64,000 nucleotides of DNA. It comes from Actinomadura macra NBRC 14102 (GTDB lineage: Bacteria > Actinomycetota > Actinomycetes > Streptosporangiales > Streptosporangiaceae). Position numbers and translations under genes: made by a program. Each line of letters starts with the position of its first letter. The first letter of the stretch is position 1. Below are positions 55,089 through 64,000 of the stretch, piece after piece. The notes under the pieces were generated by a model. The model was not told the DNA's origin and ran no database searches. It saw only the letters and a list, made by a program, of their open reading frames with translations. The stretch spans positions 62,001-126,000 of the forward strand of contig NZ_BCQT01000014.1 of NCBI RefSeq assembly GCF_001552215.1. Reading direction: 5' to 3'.

Positions 55089-56022
55089 GCTTCCCGAGGT
55101 CGAGGTCGTCCGGCGTGGATTGGAGCGTTGGACGGCCGGGCGGACGATCGCGTCCGCCGAGGTGTCGCACCCGAGGGCGGTCCGCCGGCATGCGGCGGGC
55201 CCCGCGGACTTCGCGGGGCGGCTCGCCGGGCGCGTGGCGCTGGCGCCGCGCCGCCGCGGCAAGTACCTGTGGATCCCGCTGCAGGACGGTGGAGAGGGGT
55301 CGGGCGGAGCCCCGGGCGAGGCGCTGCTCGCCCATCTCGGGATGAGCGGGCAGTTGCTCGTCGGCGAGCCCGACCGGGAGCGCGAGAAGCATCTGCGGGT
55401 CCGGATCGTGTTCACTGACGGCGGCCATGACCTGCGCTTCGTCGACCAGCGGACGTTCGGTCACCTGATGGTCTGTGAGCTGGTCCCGGACGCTTTCGGC
55501 GGAACCGGCGACAGTGGGAACGATGAGGAGCACAAGGGCGGGCACGGGCTCGTCCCGGAGCCGATCGTGCACATTGCCGCGGACCCGCTGGAGGACGCGT
55601 TCGACGCGGAGGCGTTCTTCCGTGCGCTGCGCCGCCGTAAGACCGGGATCAAGCGGGCGTTGCTCGACCAGTCGCTGATCAGTGGGGTCGGCAACATCTA
55701 TGCCGACGAGGCGCTGTGGCGCGCCAGGCTGCACTGGGCGCGTCCGACCGAGACGCTGACGCGGGCGGAGGCCGCGCGTGCCCTGGAGGGCGCCCGTGCG
55801 GTCATGGGGGCGGCTCTGGAGGTGGGCGGTACCTCCTTCGACAGCCTGTACGTCAACGTGAACGGCGAGAGCGGCTACTTCGAGCGGTCGCTGGACGCCT
55901 ACGGGCGCCGGGACGAGCCGTGCCGCCGCTGTGGCACGCCGATCCGCCGGGACGTGTTCATGAACCGTTCGTCCTACAGCTGTCCCACGTGCCAGCCGCG
56001 CCCTCGCCGGGCACGGTACTAG
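55081..56022 (+). CDS. mutM: Formamidopyrimidine-DNA glycosylase
   Basis: 313 residues; removes 8-oxoguanine and FaPy. PELPEVEVVRRGLERWTAGR gives the catalytic Pro1-Glu2, GKYLWIPL has the conserved Lys, DQSLISGVGNIYADEALWRA is the H2TH motif, and the C-terminal zinc finger is CRRCGTPIRRDVFMNRSSY then CPTC. A hydrophilic insertion (GTGDSGNDEEHKGGHG, about 142-157) is lineage-specific. GTG 55081 encodes the initiator before Pro. Confidence 0.96.
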   Translation: MPELPEVEVVRRGLERWTAGRTIASAEVSHPRAVRRHAAGPADFAGRLAGRVALAPRRRGKYLWIPLQDGGEGSGGAPGEALLAHLGMSGQLLVGEPDREREKHLRVRIVFTDGGHDLRFVDQRTFGHLMVCELVPDAFGGTGDSGNDEEHKGGHGLVPEPIVHIAADPLEDAFDAEAFFRALRRRKTGIKRALLDQSLISGVGNIYADEALWRARLHWARPTETLTRAEAARALEGARAVMGAALEVGGTSFDSLYVNVNGESGYFERSLDAYGRRDEPCRRCGTPIRRDVFMNRSSYSCPTCQPRPRRARY

Positions 56023-56045
56023 GAGCGGGGAATCGGAACGGGGAC

Positions 56046-56387
56046 ATGATGGACGAACTGGACGGCGAGCGCGACGATGAGGCCGTGCGGCTGACGGCCT
56101 GGGTCCGCGGCCACGTGCAGGGCGTGGGCTTCCGTTGGTGGGTGCGTGCGCGGGCGCTCGAACTGGGCCTGACCGGCAGCGCGACGAACCTGCGCGATGG
56201 GCGCGTGGAGGTCGTCGCCGAGGGCCCGCGGAGCGGCTGTCGGCAACTGCTGGACCTGCTGGCCGCCGACGCGGCGCAGGTGCGCCCTCCGTTGGACGAT
56301 CTCTGGGGCCGTCCCGGGCGGGTCACCGGGGTCACCGAGCGGTGGAGCGCGCCACGTGGCGGGACCACCGGCTTCCGGGAACGGTGA
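56046..56387 (+). CDS. acyP: Acylphosphatase
   Basis: 113 residues; hydrolyses acyl phosphates. The signature VRGHVQGVGFRWWVRARALE contains the catalytic Arg, and GLTGSATNLRDGRVEVVAEG contains the catalytic Asn. A 15-residue acidic N-terminal extension (MMDELDGERDDEAVR) precedes it. ATG 56046 or 56049. 23 nt after mutM. Confidence 0.93.
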   Translation: MMDELDGERDDEAVRLTAWVRGHVQGVGFRWWVRARALELGLTGSATNLRDGRVEVVAEGPRSGCRQLLDLLAADAAQVRPPLDDLWGRPGRVTGVTERWSAPRGGTTGFRER

Positions 56388-56459
56388 TCGGGTAGGGAAT
56401 TCCGGTTTGTACCTGCTAAACTAGTGGAGACAGGTTGTTACCGGCCTGTGATGTGTGTC

Positions 56460-56491
56460 TTGACCAGGACAGCGGCCGGTGCGACTCTAGA
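56460..56491 (+). promoter_or_regulatory. Possible promoter of the coiled-coil gene
   Basis: TTGACC (56460-56465) with a GACTCT at 17 nt or TCTAGA at 20 nt (56486-56491). Only the -35 box is convincing. Confidence 0.35.
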
Positions 56492-56565
56492 CGATACGCG
56501 CACCGACTTCAGTTGCTTCTCGTGCGCGATCCCTGCTGGTTACTCAGCGTGGAGGACCCTTAGTC

Positions 56566-56763
56566 ATGGCGAAGGCTCTACTCGGCCACGTCGGCGGTCC
56601 CGACCCCCGGATGGTCGCGGAGATGCGGCGCCTTCAGCAGCGCGTACGTGATCTGGAGGCCGAGCTCGTACGGCTCCAGGCGGAGAACGACGCGCTGGCG
56701 ACGGCGACGGAGGACGACGTGATGTCGCTAGCGGTGAAGGACCGTGAACCGGCGCTGACCTGA
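56566..56763 (+). CDS. Small coiled-coil protein next to smc
   Basis: 65 residues. MAKALLGHVGGPDPRMVAEM then a heptad coiled coil MRRLQQRVRDLEAELVRLQA (about residues 20-45) and an acidic tail. Similar small proteins occur between mutM/acyP and smc in other actinomycetes (as remembered); function unknown. GGAGGA lies 13 nt upstream; a clear terminator follows, so it is a single-gene unit. Confidence 0.8.
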   Translation: MAKALLGHVGGPDPRMVAEMRRLQQRVRDLEAELVRLQAENDALATATEDDVMSLAVKDREPALT

Positions 56764-56789
56764 TCGGCGCCTTCTTCTTGAAAGTGGAC

Positions 56790-56821
56790 AGGGACGCCTT
56801 CACGCGGCGTCCCTTCTGTTT
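56790..56821 (+). terminator. Terminator after coiled-coil gene
   Basis: Perfect 9-bp stem AGGGACGCC (56790-56798) / GGCGTCCCT (56806-56814), 7-nt loop, then TCTGTTT. Confidence 0.85.
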
Positions 56822-57459
56822 GCCTCGCACCCCGGTCTCCGGGACCTGACGGCGCCCTCGGGCTCCGCCCCGGACATGCGGTGCATCCTAGGCATACGCT
56901 CCCGCATCGGATGGCCGGCCCCCGGTCCCTCGTTGTGTCTCGCGTCCGTCCTCGTGCTCGCGATCGGAGAGCCGTCGTCGGACACATTCCGTGACCCTGA
57001 AAAACGGCGGCGTGTGCACTTCTGGCCGCCGCGGGCACGGACTCGCGATGGATCGTCAGGCTGCGGTCAAACCTCCGTCGAATTTCGGTCTGGCCGGATG
57101 CGCCGACCATTAGGACATTCGTCGCAATAGCGGACACTCATCGCCAGAGAAGCCCTGCGACCTCAATACACCCATCTGTACCGTGTACGTTCACCAGGCG
57201 TCGAGACGCGGCCCGGTGCCGGGTCAGGCGGTGGTGCTCCGCGATAGGGCGGATCATGGCACATTGGAGGGGAACGGCCGCGCGGCAGCCGGGCACGACG
57301 TGCCACGGCCGGTATCGTTCGACGGGCTCCCGGGTCACCGCACCGGGACGGGAGCCGGGCCCGGGCAGGTGGACGAGGGCCCACGAGAGGCGGAGACCAG
57401 CGGGTCCGCCGGGCCGGGGGAGGACCCCGGCGACACATCCGGAGGAGGACGGCGAGCGC
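56822..57459. other. Intergenic region upstream of smc
   Basis: 638 nt without a supported gene. The part 57090-57200 is relatively AT-rich and probably holds the smc promoter; an open frame continues upstream of smc to 57256 but is low-complexity. No repeat, tRNA or hairpin of note was seen. Confidence 0.6.
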
Positions 57460-60400
57460 GTGTACTTGAAGAACCTGACGCTGCGCGGCTTCAAGTCCTT
57501 CGCGTCCTCCACCACCCTGAAGTTCGAGCCCGGCATCACCGCCGTCGTCGGGCCCAACGGGTCGGGCAAGTCCAACGTGGTCGACGCGCTGGCCTGGGTC
57601 ATGGGCGAACAGGGCGCCAAGTCGCTGCGCGGCGGCAAGATGGAGGACGTCATCTTCGCCGGCACCGCCAGCCGGGCACCGCTCGGCCGCGCCGAGGTCG
57701 TGCTGACGATCGACAACTCCGACGGCGCGCTGCCGATCGACTACAGCGAGGTCACGATCAGCCGGCTGATGTTCCGGTCCGGGTCGAGCGAGTACGCCAT
57801 CAACGGCGACTCCTGCCGGCTGCTGGACATCCAGGAACTGCTGTCGGACTCGGGCATCGGCCGCGAGATGCACGTCATCATCGGCCAGGGACAGCTCGAC
57901 CGCGTCCTGCACTCGGGCCCGGAGGGGCGCCGCGCGGTGATCGAGGAGGCGGCCGGCGTCCTCAAACACCGTAAGCGCAAGGAGAAGGCGCTCCGCAAAC
58001 TGGACGCGATGCAGGGCAACCTGACCCGCGTCCAGGACCTCACCGGCGAGCTGCGGCGCCAGCTCAAGCCGCTCGGCAAGCAGGCCGAGATCGCGCGCCG
58101 CGCCGCCGTTATTCAGGCCGACCTGCGCGACGCCCGTCTCCGCCTCCTCGCCGACGATCTCGTCACCCTGCGGACGCGGCTGGAGCAGGAGGCCGCCGAC
58201 GAGGCCGCCGTCCGCGAGCGCCGCGCCGAGACCGAGCGGGCACTCGGCGAGGCGCAGGAGCGCGAGGCCGTCCTGGAGGCGGAGGAGGCCGAGCAGGCGC
58301 CGATGCTGGCCCAGGTCCAGGACACCTGGTTCCAGCTGTCGGCGTTGAAGGAGCGGCTGCGGGGCGTCGCCGACCTCGCCGCCGAGCGGCACCGCAACGC
58401 GGCCGAGGCCCGCGAGGAGGAGCGGCGCGGCCGTGACCCCGAGGACATGGAGCGCGAGGCCGCCGAGATCCGCGAGCAGGAGGAGATGCTCCGCGCCGCG
58501 CTGGAGGAGGCGCAGGACGGGCTGTCCCTCGCCGTGCAGGCGCGGTCGGACGCCGAGGAGGCGCTCGCCACCGAGGAGCGCCGGCTCCAGGCCGCCGCGC
58601 GAGCCGCCGCCGACCGCCGTGAGGAACTGGCCCGGCTGCGCGGCCGGGTCGAGGCGCTGCGCAGCAAGGCGCAGGCGGGCCGGTCGGAGATCGGGCGGCT
58701 CACCGCCGCGCGGGACGAGGCCGGGCAACGCGCGACGGCCGCGCAGAGCGAGTTCGAGGCGTTCGAGGCCGAGGTGGTCGAGGACCCGGCACTCGCCGCC
58801 GAGCACGAGCAGGCGCAGGAGGCCCTGGCCACGGCCAAGGACGCGGCCGAGGAGGCGCGTGCCGCCGTGGAGGGTCCGCGCGGAGCTCTCAAAGAGGCAC
58901 GCGCGGCGGTCGCCGCCGCGCGCTCCGCCGACCAGGGCGCGCAGAAGCAGGCCACCGCGCTCCAGGCCCGAATCGAGGCGCTGAACCTGACGCTGGCGAG
59001 CGCCGCCGACGGCGGCGAGGCGCTGCTGACGGCGGGCGCGGACGGCTCGCTCGACGGCGTGCTCGGCACGGTCGCCTCGCTGCTGACCGTCCGTCCCGGA
59101 TACGAGACGGCCGTCGCCGCCGCGCTGGGCAACGCCGCCGAGGCCATCGCGGTGGGCTCACTGGACACCGCCGAGGCCGCACTGACGCTGCTGCGCTCCC
59201 GCGAGGCCGGACGCGCGGGACTGGTCGTCGGCGGCTCGGCCGGAACGCCCGCCGCGTCGGAACGTGTCCCGGGCGCCGACTACGCGATCGACGCGGTGAC
59301 CGTCCCGGAGGCGGTCCGGCCCGCGCTGGAGCACCTGCTGCGGGGCGTCGCCGTCGTCGACGACGTCCACGCCGCCGCCGCGCTCGTCCGCCGGGAACCG
59401 TCGCTGCGCGCCGTGACGCGCGGAGGCGAACTGGTCGGCGTCCACTGGGCGCAGGGCGGCGCCTCGGATGGTGGGCAGAGCCTCCTGCAGATGCGCGCCA
59501 CCCTCGACCAGGCCACCGAAGACCTCGCCGCGGCGGAGACCGCGGCCGAGACCGCCGCCGCCGACCTCGCCACGTCGATGGAATCCGAGCAGGCGGTGCA
59601 GGCCGCGCTGGACGCCGCGGAGGTGGCCGCCGGCCAGGCGCAGTCCGGGGTGAACCAGGCCCAAGCTGATCTCGACCGCGTCCGTGCGCGGGTGCGCGAG
59701 TTCGACGCCCAGGCCGCGCAGGAGGCCAAGCGCGCCGCCCGGCTGGAGGCCGACGTCCGCGCCGCCCGGGGCGAGGCCGAGCGGCTGACAAAGGCGCTGG
59801 ACGCGGCGACCGAGTCGCTGGAACGAGACACGCAGGCCGCTGAGGAACTGGCCGTGCGGCTTGCCGAATCGGAGGAGGCCGCCGAGGTCGCCGACGACGC
59901 CGGGCACGATACCGAGGCGCGGGACGAGCTGAACGCCCGCTGCCAGGAGCTGCGCTCCGCCGAGATGGAGGCGCGGCTGGCGGTCCGCACCGCCGAGGAG
60001 CGCGTCCAGGCCATCGCCGGGCGTGCCGACGCCCTCGAACGCGGGGCCCACCGCGAGCGGGAGGAGCGCGCCCGCGCCGCCCAGCGCCGCGCCCGCCGTG
60101 AGCAGCAGGCCAGGGTCGCCAAGGCCGTCGTCAAGGGCGCCCGGACGGCCCTGGAGCGCATCGAGCTGTCACTGGCGGCGGCGGTGCGGCGGCGGGAGGC
60201 CGCCGAGCAGGCCCGCGCCGCCCGCGAGGCCGAGCTGAAGGTCGTCCGCACCCAGGTCCGCGAGCTGTCGGGCACTTTGGAACGCCTGGTCAACGTGGTG
60301 CACGGCAACGAGGTCGCCCGCGCCGAACAGCGGCTGCGCCTGGAGCAGCTCGAACAGCGCGCGCTGGAGGAGTTCGGACTGGAGGTCGAGTCGCTGGTGG

Positions 60401-61134
60401 CCGAGTACGGGCCCGACCAGCCCGTTCCGCCCGACCCCGAGAAGGGCGAGGACGCGCTGCCCGCCCCGTATGAGCGGGCCGTCCAGGAGAAGCGCGCCAA
60501 GGCCGCCGAACGCCAGCTCAACCAGCTCGGCAAGGTCAATCCGCTCGCGCTGGAGGAGTTCGCGGCGCTGGAGGAGCGGCACGCCTTCCTCACCTCGCAG
60601 CTGGAGGATCTGAAGAAGACCCAGCGCGAGCTGCTCGGCCTCGTCAAGGAGGTCGACGACCGCGTCCAGCAGGTGTTCGCCTCCGCCTACGACGACACCG
60701 CCCGCGAGTTCGAGCGGATCTTCGCCCGGCTGTTCCCCGGCGGCGAGGGCAGCCTGTCGCTCACCGAGCCCGAGGACATGCTCGCCACCGGCGTGGAGGT
60801 CGCCGCCCGCCCGCCCGGTAAGAAGGTCAAACGGCTGTCACTGCTGTCGGGCGGCGAGCGGTCGCTCGTCGCCATCGCCTTCCTCGTCGCGGTGTTCAAG
60901 GCGCGCCCGTCGCCGTTCTACGTGCTGGACGAGGTCGAGGCCGCGCTGGACGACACCAACACCCAGCGGCTGATCACCGTGTTCGAGGAGCTGCGCGAGT
61001 CGTCCCAGCTCATCGTCATCACCCACCAGAAGCGCACGATGGAGGGCGCCGACGCGCTCTACGGCGTCAGCATGCGCGGCGACGGGGTCACCCAGGTCGT
61101 CAGCCAGCGGCTCCGCGAGCACGAGCACGCCTAG
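57460..61134 (+). CDS. smc: Chromosome segregation protein SMC
   Basis: 1224 residues; condensin ATPase. N-terminal head with Walker A TAVVGPNGSGKSNVVDALAW; Q-loop GEQGAKSLRGGKMEDVIFAG; about 330-residue Ala/Glu/Arg-rich coiled coil; hinge at about 500-660 (LDGVLGTVASLLTVRPGYET, VVGGSAGTPAASERVPGADY); returning coil; C-terminal head with signature LLSGGERSLVAIAFLVAVFK and Walker B SPFYVLDEVEAALDDTN. GTG 57460 begins YLKNLTLRGFKSFA, where SMC homology starts; GGAGGAGG is 11 nt upstream. Confidence 0.97.
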   Translation: MYLKNLTLRGFKSFASSTTLKFEPGITAVVGPNGSGKSNVVDALAWVMGEQGAKSLRGGKMEDVIFAGTASRAPLGRAEVVLTIDNSDGALPIDYSEVTISRLMFRSGSSEYAINGDSCRLLDIQELLSDSGIGREMHVIIGQGQLDRVLHSGPEGRRAVIEEAAGVLKHRKRKEKALRKLDAMQGNLTRVQDLTGELRRQLKPLGKQAEIARRAAVIQADLRDARLRLLADDLVTLRTRLEQEAADEAAVRERRAETERALGEAQEREAVLEAEEAEQAPMLAQVQDTWFQLSALKERLRGVADLAAERHRNAAEAREEERRGRDPEDMEREAAEIREQEEMLRAALEEAQDGLSLAVQARSDAEEALATEERRLQAAARAAADRREELARLRGRVEALRSKAQAGRSEIGRLTAARDEAGQRATAAQSEFEAFEAEVVEDPALAAEHEQAQEALATAKDAAEEARAAVEGPRGALKEARAAVAAARSADQGAQKQATALQARIEALNLTLASAADGGEALLTAGADGSLDGVLGTVASLLTVRPGYETAVAAALGNAAEAIAVGSLDTAEAALTLLRSREAGRAGLVVGGSAGTPAASERVPGADYAIDAVTVPEAVRPALEHLLRGVAVVDDVHAAAALVRREPSLRAVTRGGELVGVHWAQGGASDGGQSLLQMRATLDQATEDLAAAETAAETAAADLATSMESEQAVQAALDAAEVAAGQAQSGVNQAQADLDRVRARVREFDAQAAQEAKRAARLEADVRAARGEAERLTKALDAATESLERDTQAAEELAVRLAESEEAAEVADDAGHDTEARDELNARCQELRSAEMEARLAVRTAEERVQAIAGRADALERGAHREREERARAAQRRARREQQARVAKAVVKGARTALERIELSLAAAVRRREAAEQARAAREAELKVVRTQVRELSGTLERLVNVVHGNEVARAEQRLRLEQLEQRALEEFGLEVESLVAEYGPDQPVPPDPEKGEDALPAPYERAVQEKRAKAAERQLNQLGKVNPLALEEFAALEERHAFLTSQLEDLKKTQRELLGLVKEVDDRVQQVFASAYDDTAREFERIFARLFPGGEGSLSLTEPEDMLATGVEVAARPPGKKVKRLSLLSGGERSLVAIAFLVAVFKARPSPFYVLDEVEAALDDTNTQRLITVFEELRESSQLIVITHQKRTMEGADALYGVSMRGDGVTQVVSQRLREHEHA

Positions 61135-61138
61135 AGCG

Positions 61139-62290
61139 TCACGCGCCCGTGCCCGGGTCCGACGCGGGCGTGAACAGGTAGCCGTCGACGCCCGTCCGGC
61201 CGCACGCGGTCTGGATGGCGTGCGCGCCGCCGCTGCTGCCGAGGTCGATGCCGACGCACATGCCGGCCGTGCGCGTCGCCTCCGGCACGACCCGGTACGG
61301 CTGCCCCGCCTTCACCGCCTTGCTGGCCGGGTCCAGGCGGAACAGCTGGAGCGGGTCGTCCCCGCACTGCTTCATGTGCAGCGCCGACCGCTCGGTCTCG
61401 GTGTCCAGCGTGGCGCACCGCAGATGGCCCTCCGGAGTCCACGCCCTGAGCTGGTACACGGGGGCGGTCCCGGGGGTGTCGGCGACCTCGATGCGCTGGT
61501 ATCGATCACTGGGGGCGCACTTGTCCCGCGCGACCTGCGGCTTGAGGCCGTCGTCCGGCAGGATCGACAGGCAGTCGCCGTCCGGTGCCCCGCCGGTCAG
61601 GGGCATGATGATGTACCAGCCGGGCTGCGGCGGCGGGATGGGCGTGGACGCCGCGGACGGCGTCCCCGACTTGTCGTGCTGGGACTCACCGCCGAACGCG
61701 CCCAGCAGCGTGGAGGCCACGACCGCGATCGTGATGAACGCGGGCGCCGCCACCATCAGCGACACGGGACGCTTGGATCCCGCGGCCCGGCCGGACGTCT
61801 TGCGATGCCGGTGCCGAGGCGGCGGCGTGGGCTGTGGCGTACCGTCCGTCTTGCCGGAGGCGGGGCGGACCGCGGGAAGCCTGCCGACGACTAGCCTGTC
61901 GCCGCCATCGGCGGAGGGCTCGGCGTTCACCACGGGGACAGGCCCGGAGTCCACGATGGGGAAAGACCCGGAGACGACGCGCGCGTGGGCCCGCACCCAC
62001 TTCTCGCGCTCCTCGGGGACGAGGCCGCACGCTGTGACGAAGGCCACCACCACCTCCCGGGTCGGCACGACGTTCCCGCTCAGGAGCCCGACCAACCCGG
62101 TGGGGACGAGCACTCCGGTCTCCCTGACCCTTTCCTCGATCTCGGAGACGGGCAGGCCCGACCACTCCTGGAGCCGCCGCAGGAGGTCGAGGAACTCGGC
62201 CGGGCTGCCGGCGTCGTCCGGCTGCGGGACCGCCCTGGTAACCGACACTGGAGTCCTCTCGCGACCAAGAACATGGGATTTCGTGGGCAT
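61139..62290 (-). CDS. HTH membrane protein with ricin-like C-terminal domain
   Basis: 383 residues. Residues 25-105 form a helix-turn-helix-like domain common in actinomycete XRE proteins (FLDLLRRLQEWSGLPVSEIE, GLVPEEREKWVRAHARV). A basic linker, one transmembrane helix (PVSLMVAAPAFITIAVVAST, about 176-195), and an extracellular Cys-rich part resembling a ricin-type lectin fold (GDCLSILPDDGLKPQVARDK, LRCATLDTETERSALHMKQC, GMCVGIDLGSSGGAHAIQTA). It could link an outside ligand to DNA binding. ATG 62290 has GAGGAG upstream; GTG 62248 with GAGAGGA is an equally good start. Confidence 0.65.
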   Translation of the reverse strand: MPTKSHVLGRERTPVSVTRAVPQPDDAGSPAEFLDLLRRLQEWSGLPVSEIEERVRETGVLVPTGLVGLLSGNVVPTREVVVAFVTACGLVPEEREKWVRAHARVVSGSFPIVDSGPVPVVNAEPSADGGDRLVVGRLPAVRPASGKTDGTPQPTPPPRHRHRKTSGRAAGSKRPVSLMVAAPAFITIAVVASTLLGAFGGESQHDKSGTPSAASTPIPPPQPGWYIIMPLTGGAPDGDCLSILPDDGLKPQVARDKCAPSDRYQRIEVADTPGTAPVYQLRAWTPEGHLRCATLDTETERSALHMKQCGDDPLQLFRLDPASKAVKAGQPYRVVPEATRTAGMCVGIDLGSSGGAHAIQTACGRTGVDGYLFTPASDPGTGA

Positions 62291-62392
62291 CGTAGCGATC
62301 TCCTCGGGCGAAGTGACTAATGTTCGCTATGCGGTCTCTTGACTTGATCATTGCGCCATGAGTCCGGCGCTCGTCCGATGGAGGGCCCTGCG

Positions 62393-63637
62393 ATGCCGCG
62401 CTCCGGCGATCCGTCCTCGCGGACCCTGCGGCGTTCCGTCGAGACCAGGATCGGCACCACGTTCGTTCTCCTGATGCAGCTGCGCGTGCTCATCGTCGGC
62501 GCCACCGTCCTCGCGGACGACAGGGTCCGCGCCGACCCGTGGGCGCTCGGTGTGCTGGCGGTGGCGGCGCTGGTGTCGGGCGTGGTCCTCGCGGGCTGGG
62601 AGCGGGTCGTCCTGCGGCTGTTCGAACAGCCCGCACTGCTGGCCTTCGACGTGCTCATCGGCTACGCGGTGCTGAAGGTCGGCGGGATCTTCGGCCCGTA
62701 CTTCCTGCTCACGGTCGTCGCCGCGGGCCTGGCCGGGCTGCTGTACCGATGGCCCGCGACCACTCTGCTGTGCCTCCAGCAGACCGTCCTGTACTACACG
62801 GCGCTGTACCAGAGCGGTCCGGGCAAGACCGGCGCGGCGATGCCGCTGCTCGTTGCGCTGCCCGCCTTCTACGCGATCGGCGCGCTGGTGGGCACGGTCC
62901 TGCGCCGGCTGTTCGACGAGCACGCCGCGGCCGAGGAGGCCCGCTGGCGGATGGAGGCCCTGGCCATGGCGGCCGAGGAACGGACCCGGCTGGCCAGGGA
63001 GATGCACGATTCGCTGACCGCGACGCTCGCCGGGATCGCGCTGTCGGCCACCGGCCTGCCCGCGTGGGTCCGCAGGTCGCCCGAACGCGCCGAGACCGAG
63101 GCGCGGCGCATCGCGACCGCCGCGCAGGTCGCCACCCGTGAGGCCCGCTCGCTCATCGCCGAGCTGCGCGACGACGCCGTCCAGCGTCCGCTGGGCGAGG
63201 CCCTGACGGAGCTGGCGACCGAATGGGAGAGCGTCGCCGGCATCCCCGCGCGGGTGGACGCCGAGGACGGCGCCGATCTCCCGCTGCGGGCGCGGCACGA
63301 GCTGGTGACGATCGTGCGGGAGGCGCTGGAGAACGTCCGGCGGCACGCGCACGCGTCCCAGGTCGAGATCGCGGTGGCGGCCGCGGACGGCGGCCTGGAG
63401 GTGCGGATCTGCGACGACGGCCGGGGGCTGCCGGGACGACCGGACGGCGACGGCTGGCTCGACGCCCTCTCCCGCGACGGCCACTACGGCCTCGTCGGCA
63501 TGCACGAGCGGGCCCGGCGGGCGGGCGGCAGGCTGGCCGTGGTGTCGGCTCCGGGTGCCGGCACCACGATCATGGTGCGGATGCCGGCGGCGGGCGCGGC
63601 GGACGAACCGGCCCCGGCCGCGCTCGGGAGGCAGTGA
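62393..63637 (+). CDS. NarL-type sensor histidine kinase
   Basis: 414 residues. About five N-terminal membrane helices (20-180, for example ALGVLAVAALVSGVVLAGWE) without a large sensor loop, then HisKA_3 with the phospho-acceptor in ERTRLAREMHDSLTATLAGI, and HATPase_c with N-box TIVREALENVRRHAHAS, G1 DDGRGLPG and G2 GHYGLVGMHERARRAGG. ATG 62393 has GGAGGG 7 nt upstream. Its stop overlaps the response regulator start (TGATG). Confidence 0.92.
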   Translation: MPRSGDPSSRTLRRSVETRIGTTFVLLMQLRVLIVGATVLADDRVRADPWALGVLAVAALVSGVVLAGWERVVLRLFEQPALLAFDVLIGYAVLKVGGIFGPYFLLTVVAAGLAGLLYRWPATTLLCLQQTVLYYTALYQSGPGKTGAAMPLLVALPAFYAIGALVGTVLRRLFDEHAAAEEARWRMEALAMAAEERTRLAREMHDSLTATLAGIALSATGLPAWVRRSPERAETEARRIATAAQVATREARSLIAELRDDAVQRPLGEALTELATEWESVAGIPARVDAEDGADLPLRARHELVTIVREALENVRRHAHASQVEIAVAAADGGLEVRICDDGRGLPGRPDGDGWLDALSRDGHYGLVGMHERARRAGGRLAVVSAPGAGTTIMVRMPAAGAADEPAPAALGRQ

Positions 63638-64000
63638 TGGACGGGGCCGGCCGCTACCGGGTCATGATCGTGGACGACAACGCCTTCATCCGCGCCGGGC
63701 TGACCTCCGCGCTGGAGGCGACCGACGACATCGAGGTCGTGGGCGAGGCCGGGGACGGGCACCAGGCCCAGGAGCTTGCCTGGCAGCTGGTGCCCGACGT
63801 CGTGCTGCTGGACGTGCGGATGCCGCGCACCGACGGGATCAGCGCCGCCGCCGCGCTGAGCAGGATCAGCCGGGTGATCATGCTGACGCAGGTGGAGGAG
63901 CCCGAGGTGGTGCTCTCGGCCGTCCGCAACGGCGCGGTCGGCTACCTCGTTCACAACACCTTCACCGTGGACGAGCTCGCCGAGGCGATCCGGGACACGG
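63637..64000 (+). CDS. NarL/LuxR-type response regulator, 3' end outside window
   Basis: 121 codons visible. Receiver domain: RVMIVDDNAFIRAGLTSAL (acidic pair), VVLLDVRMPRTDGISAAAA (phospho-Asp), VIMLTQVEEPEVV (Thr switch). The switch lysine that normally follows in YLLKD is not present: the segment reads VGYLVHNTFTVDELAEAIRD, with His at that place. The output domain is cut off. Cotranscribed with the kinase. Confidence 0.9.
   Translation, partial: MDGAGRYRVMIVDDNAFIRAGLTSALEATDDIEVVGEAGDGHQAQELAWQLVPDVVLLDVRMPRTDGISAAAALSRISRVIMLTQVEEPEVVLSAVRNGAVGYLVHNTFTVDELAEAIRDT

Overview
The window is a piece of a high-GC actinomycete chromosome. The evidence is the strong third-position G/C bias, the frequent GTG/TTG starts, the coenzyme F420 gene fbiD/cofC, a WhiJ/DUF397-type regulatory locus, and a housekeeping gene order that matches, from memory, the Streptomyces ilvE-cimA ... 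ndgR-leuCD-hup-gpsA-ddl-thiL-rpmB-recG-rsmD-coaD-rpmF-rnc-mutM-smc neighbourhood. Together these suggest a filamentous actinomycete, possibly of the Streptosporangiales/Thermomonosporaceae type; the family-level placement is inference. The DNA is cut through ilvE at the left edge and through a response regulator at the right edge.

Layout. 0-7.1 kb: branched-chain amino acid genes (ilvE 3' part; cimA behind a leader peptide and intrinsic terminator), small genes, a fumarylacetoacetate-hydrolase family enzyme, DUF2461, tRNA-Gln and two identical tRNA-Glu genes. 7.3-23.9 kb: an accessory block between tRNA-Glu and ndgR, with a TDT-type transporter, an MMPL exporter and its ArsR-like regulator, an EspR-like regulator, a compact nuoA-(nuoBD-like)-nuoHJKLMN operon without any recognisable redox subunit, a Tat-exported TIM-barrel protein, a SAM hydrolase/Nudix pair, a DUF202 pair and a MerR regulator. 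24-33 kb: divergent ndgR/leuCD, hup, fbiD, plsC-like, gpsA, a PLP-fold protein without its lysine, and ddl. 33-40.5 kb: a second accessory block with a beta-propeller lipoprotein, a short PDR-type reductase, a Ser/Thr kinase, three tRNA genes (two of them odd) and a WhiJ-like HTH/DUF397/ATPase locus of lower GC. 40.5-64 kb: the conserved core resumes (DUF3515, thiL, thiD, rpmB, DAK2 protein, recG, HEAT protein with a leader peptide, rsmD, PBP, coaD, yceD-rpmF-rnc-mutM, acyP, smc), ending in a ricin-like membrane regulator and a NarL-type two-component system.

How it works together. Control of branched-chain amino acid synthesis is the clearest story: cimA has an apparent Leu-Val-Ile-Ile attenuation leader, and the cimA and ndgR/leuC upstream regions share one dyad (CGTCTC-N7-GAGAYG) that at ndgR lies exactly between the -35 and -10 boxes. 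The most unusual module is the nuo-like operon: NuoB and NuoD are reduced to one cysteine-poor fusion, the quinone-site loop of NuoH is degraded, and the TM5 glutamate is changed in NuoM and lost in NuoN, so it cannot be an ordinary complex I. Intergenic spaces carry at least three families of dispersed repeats.
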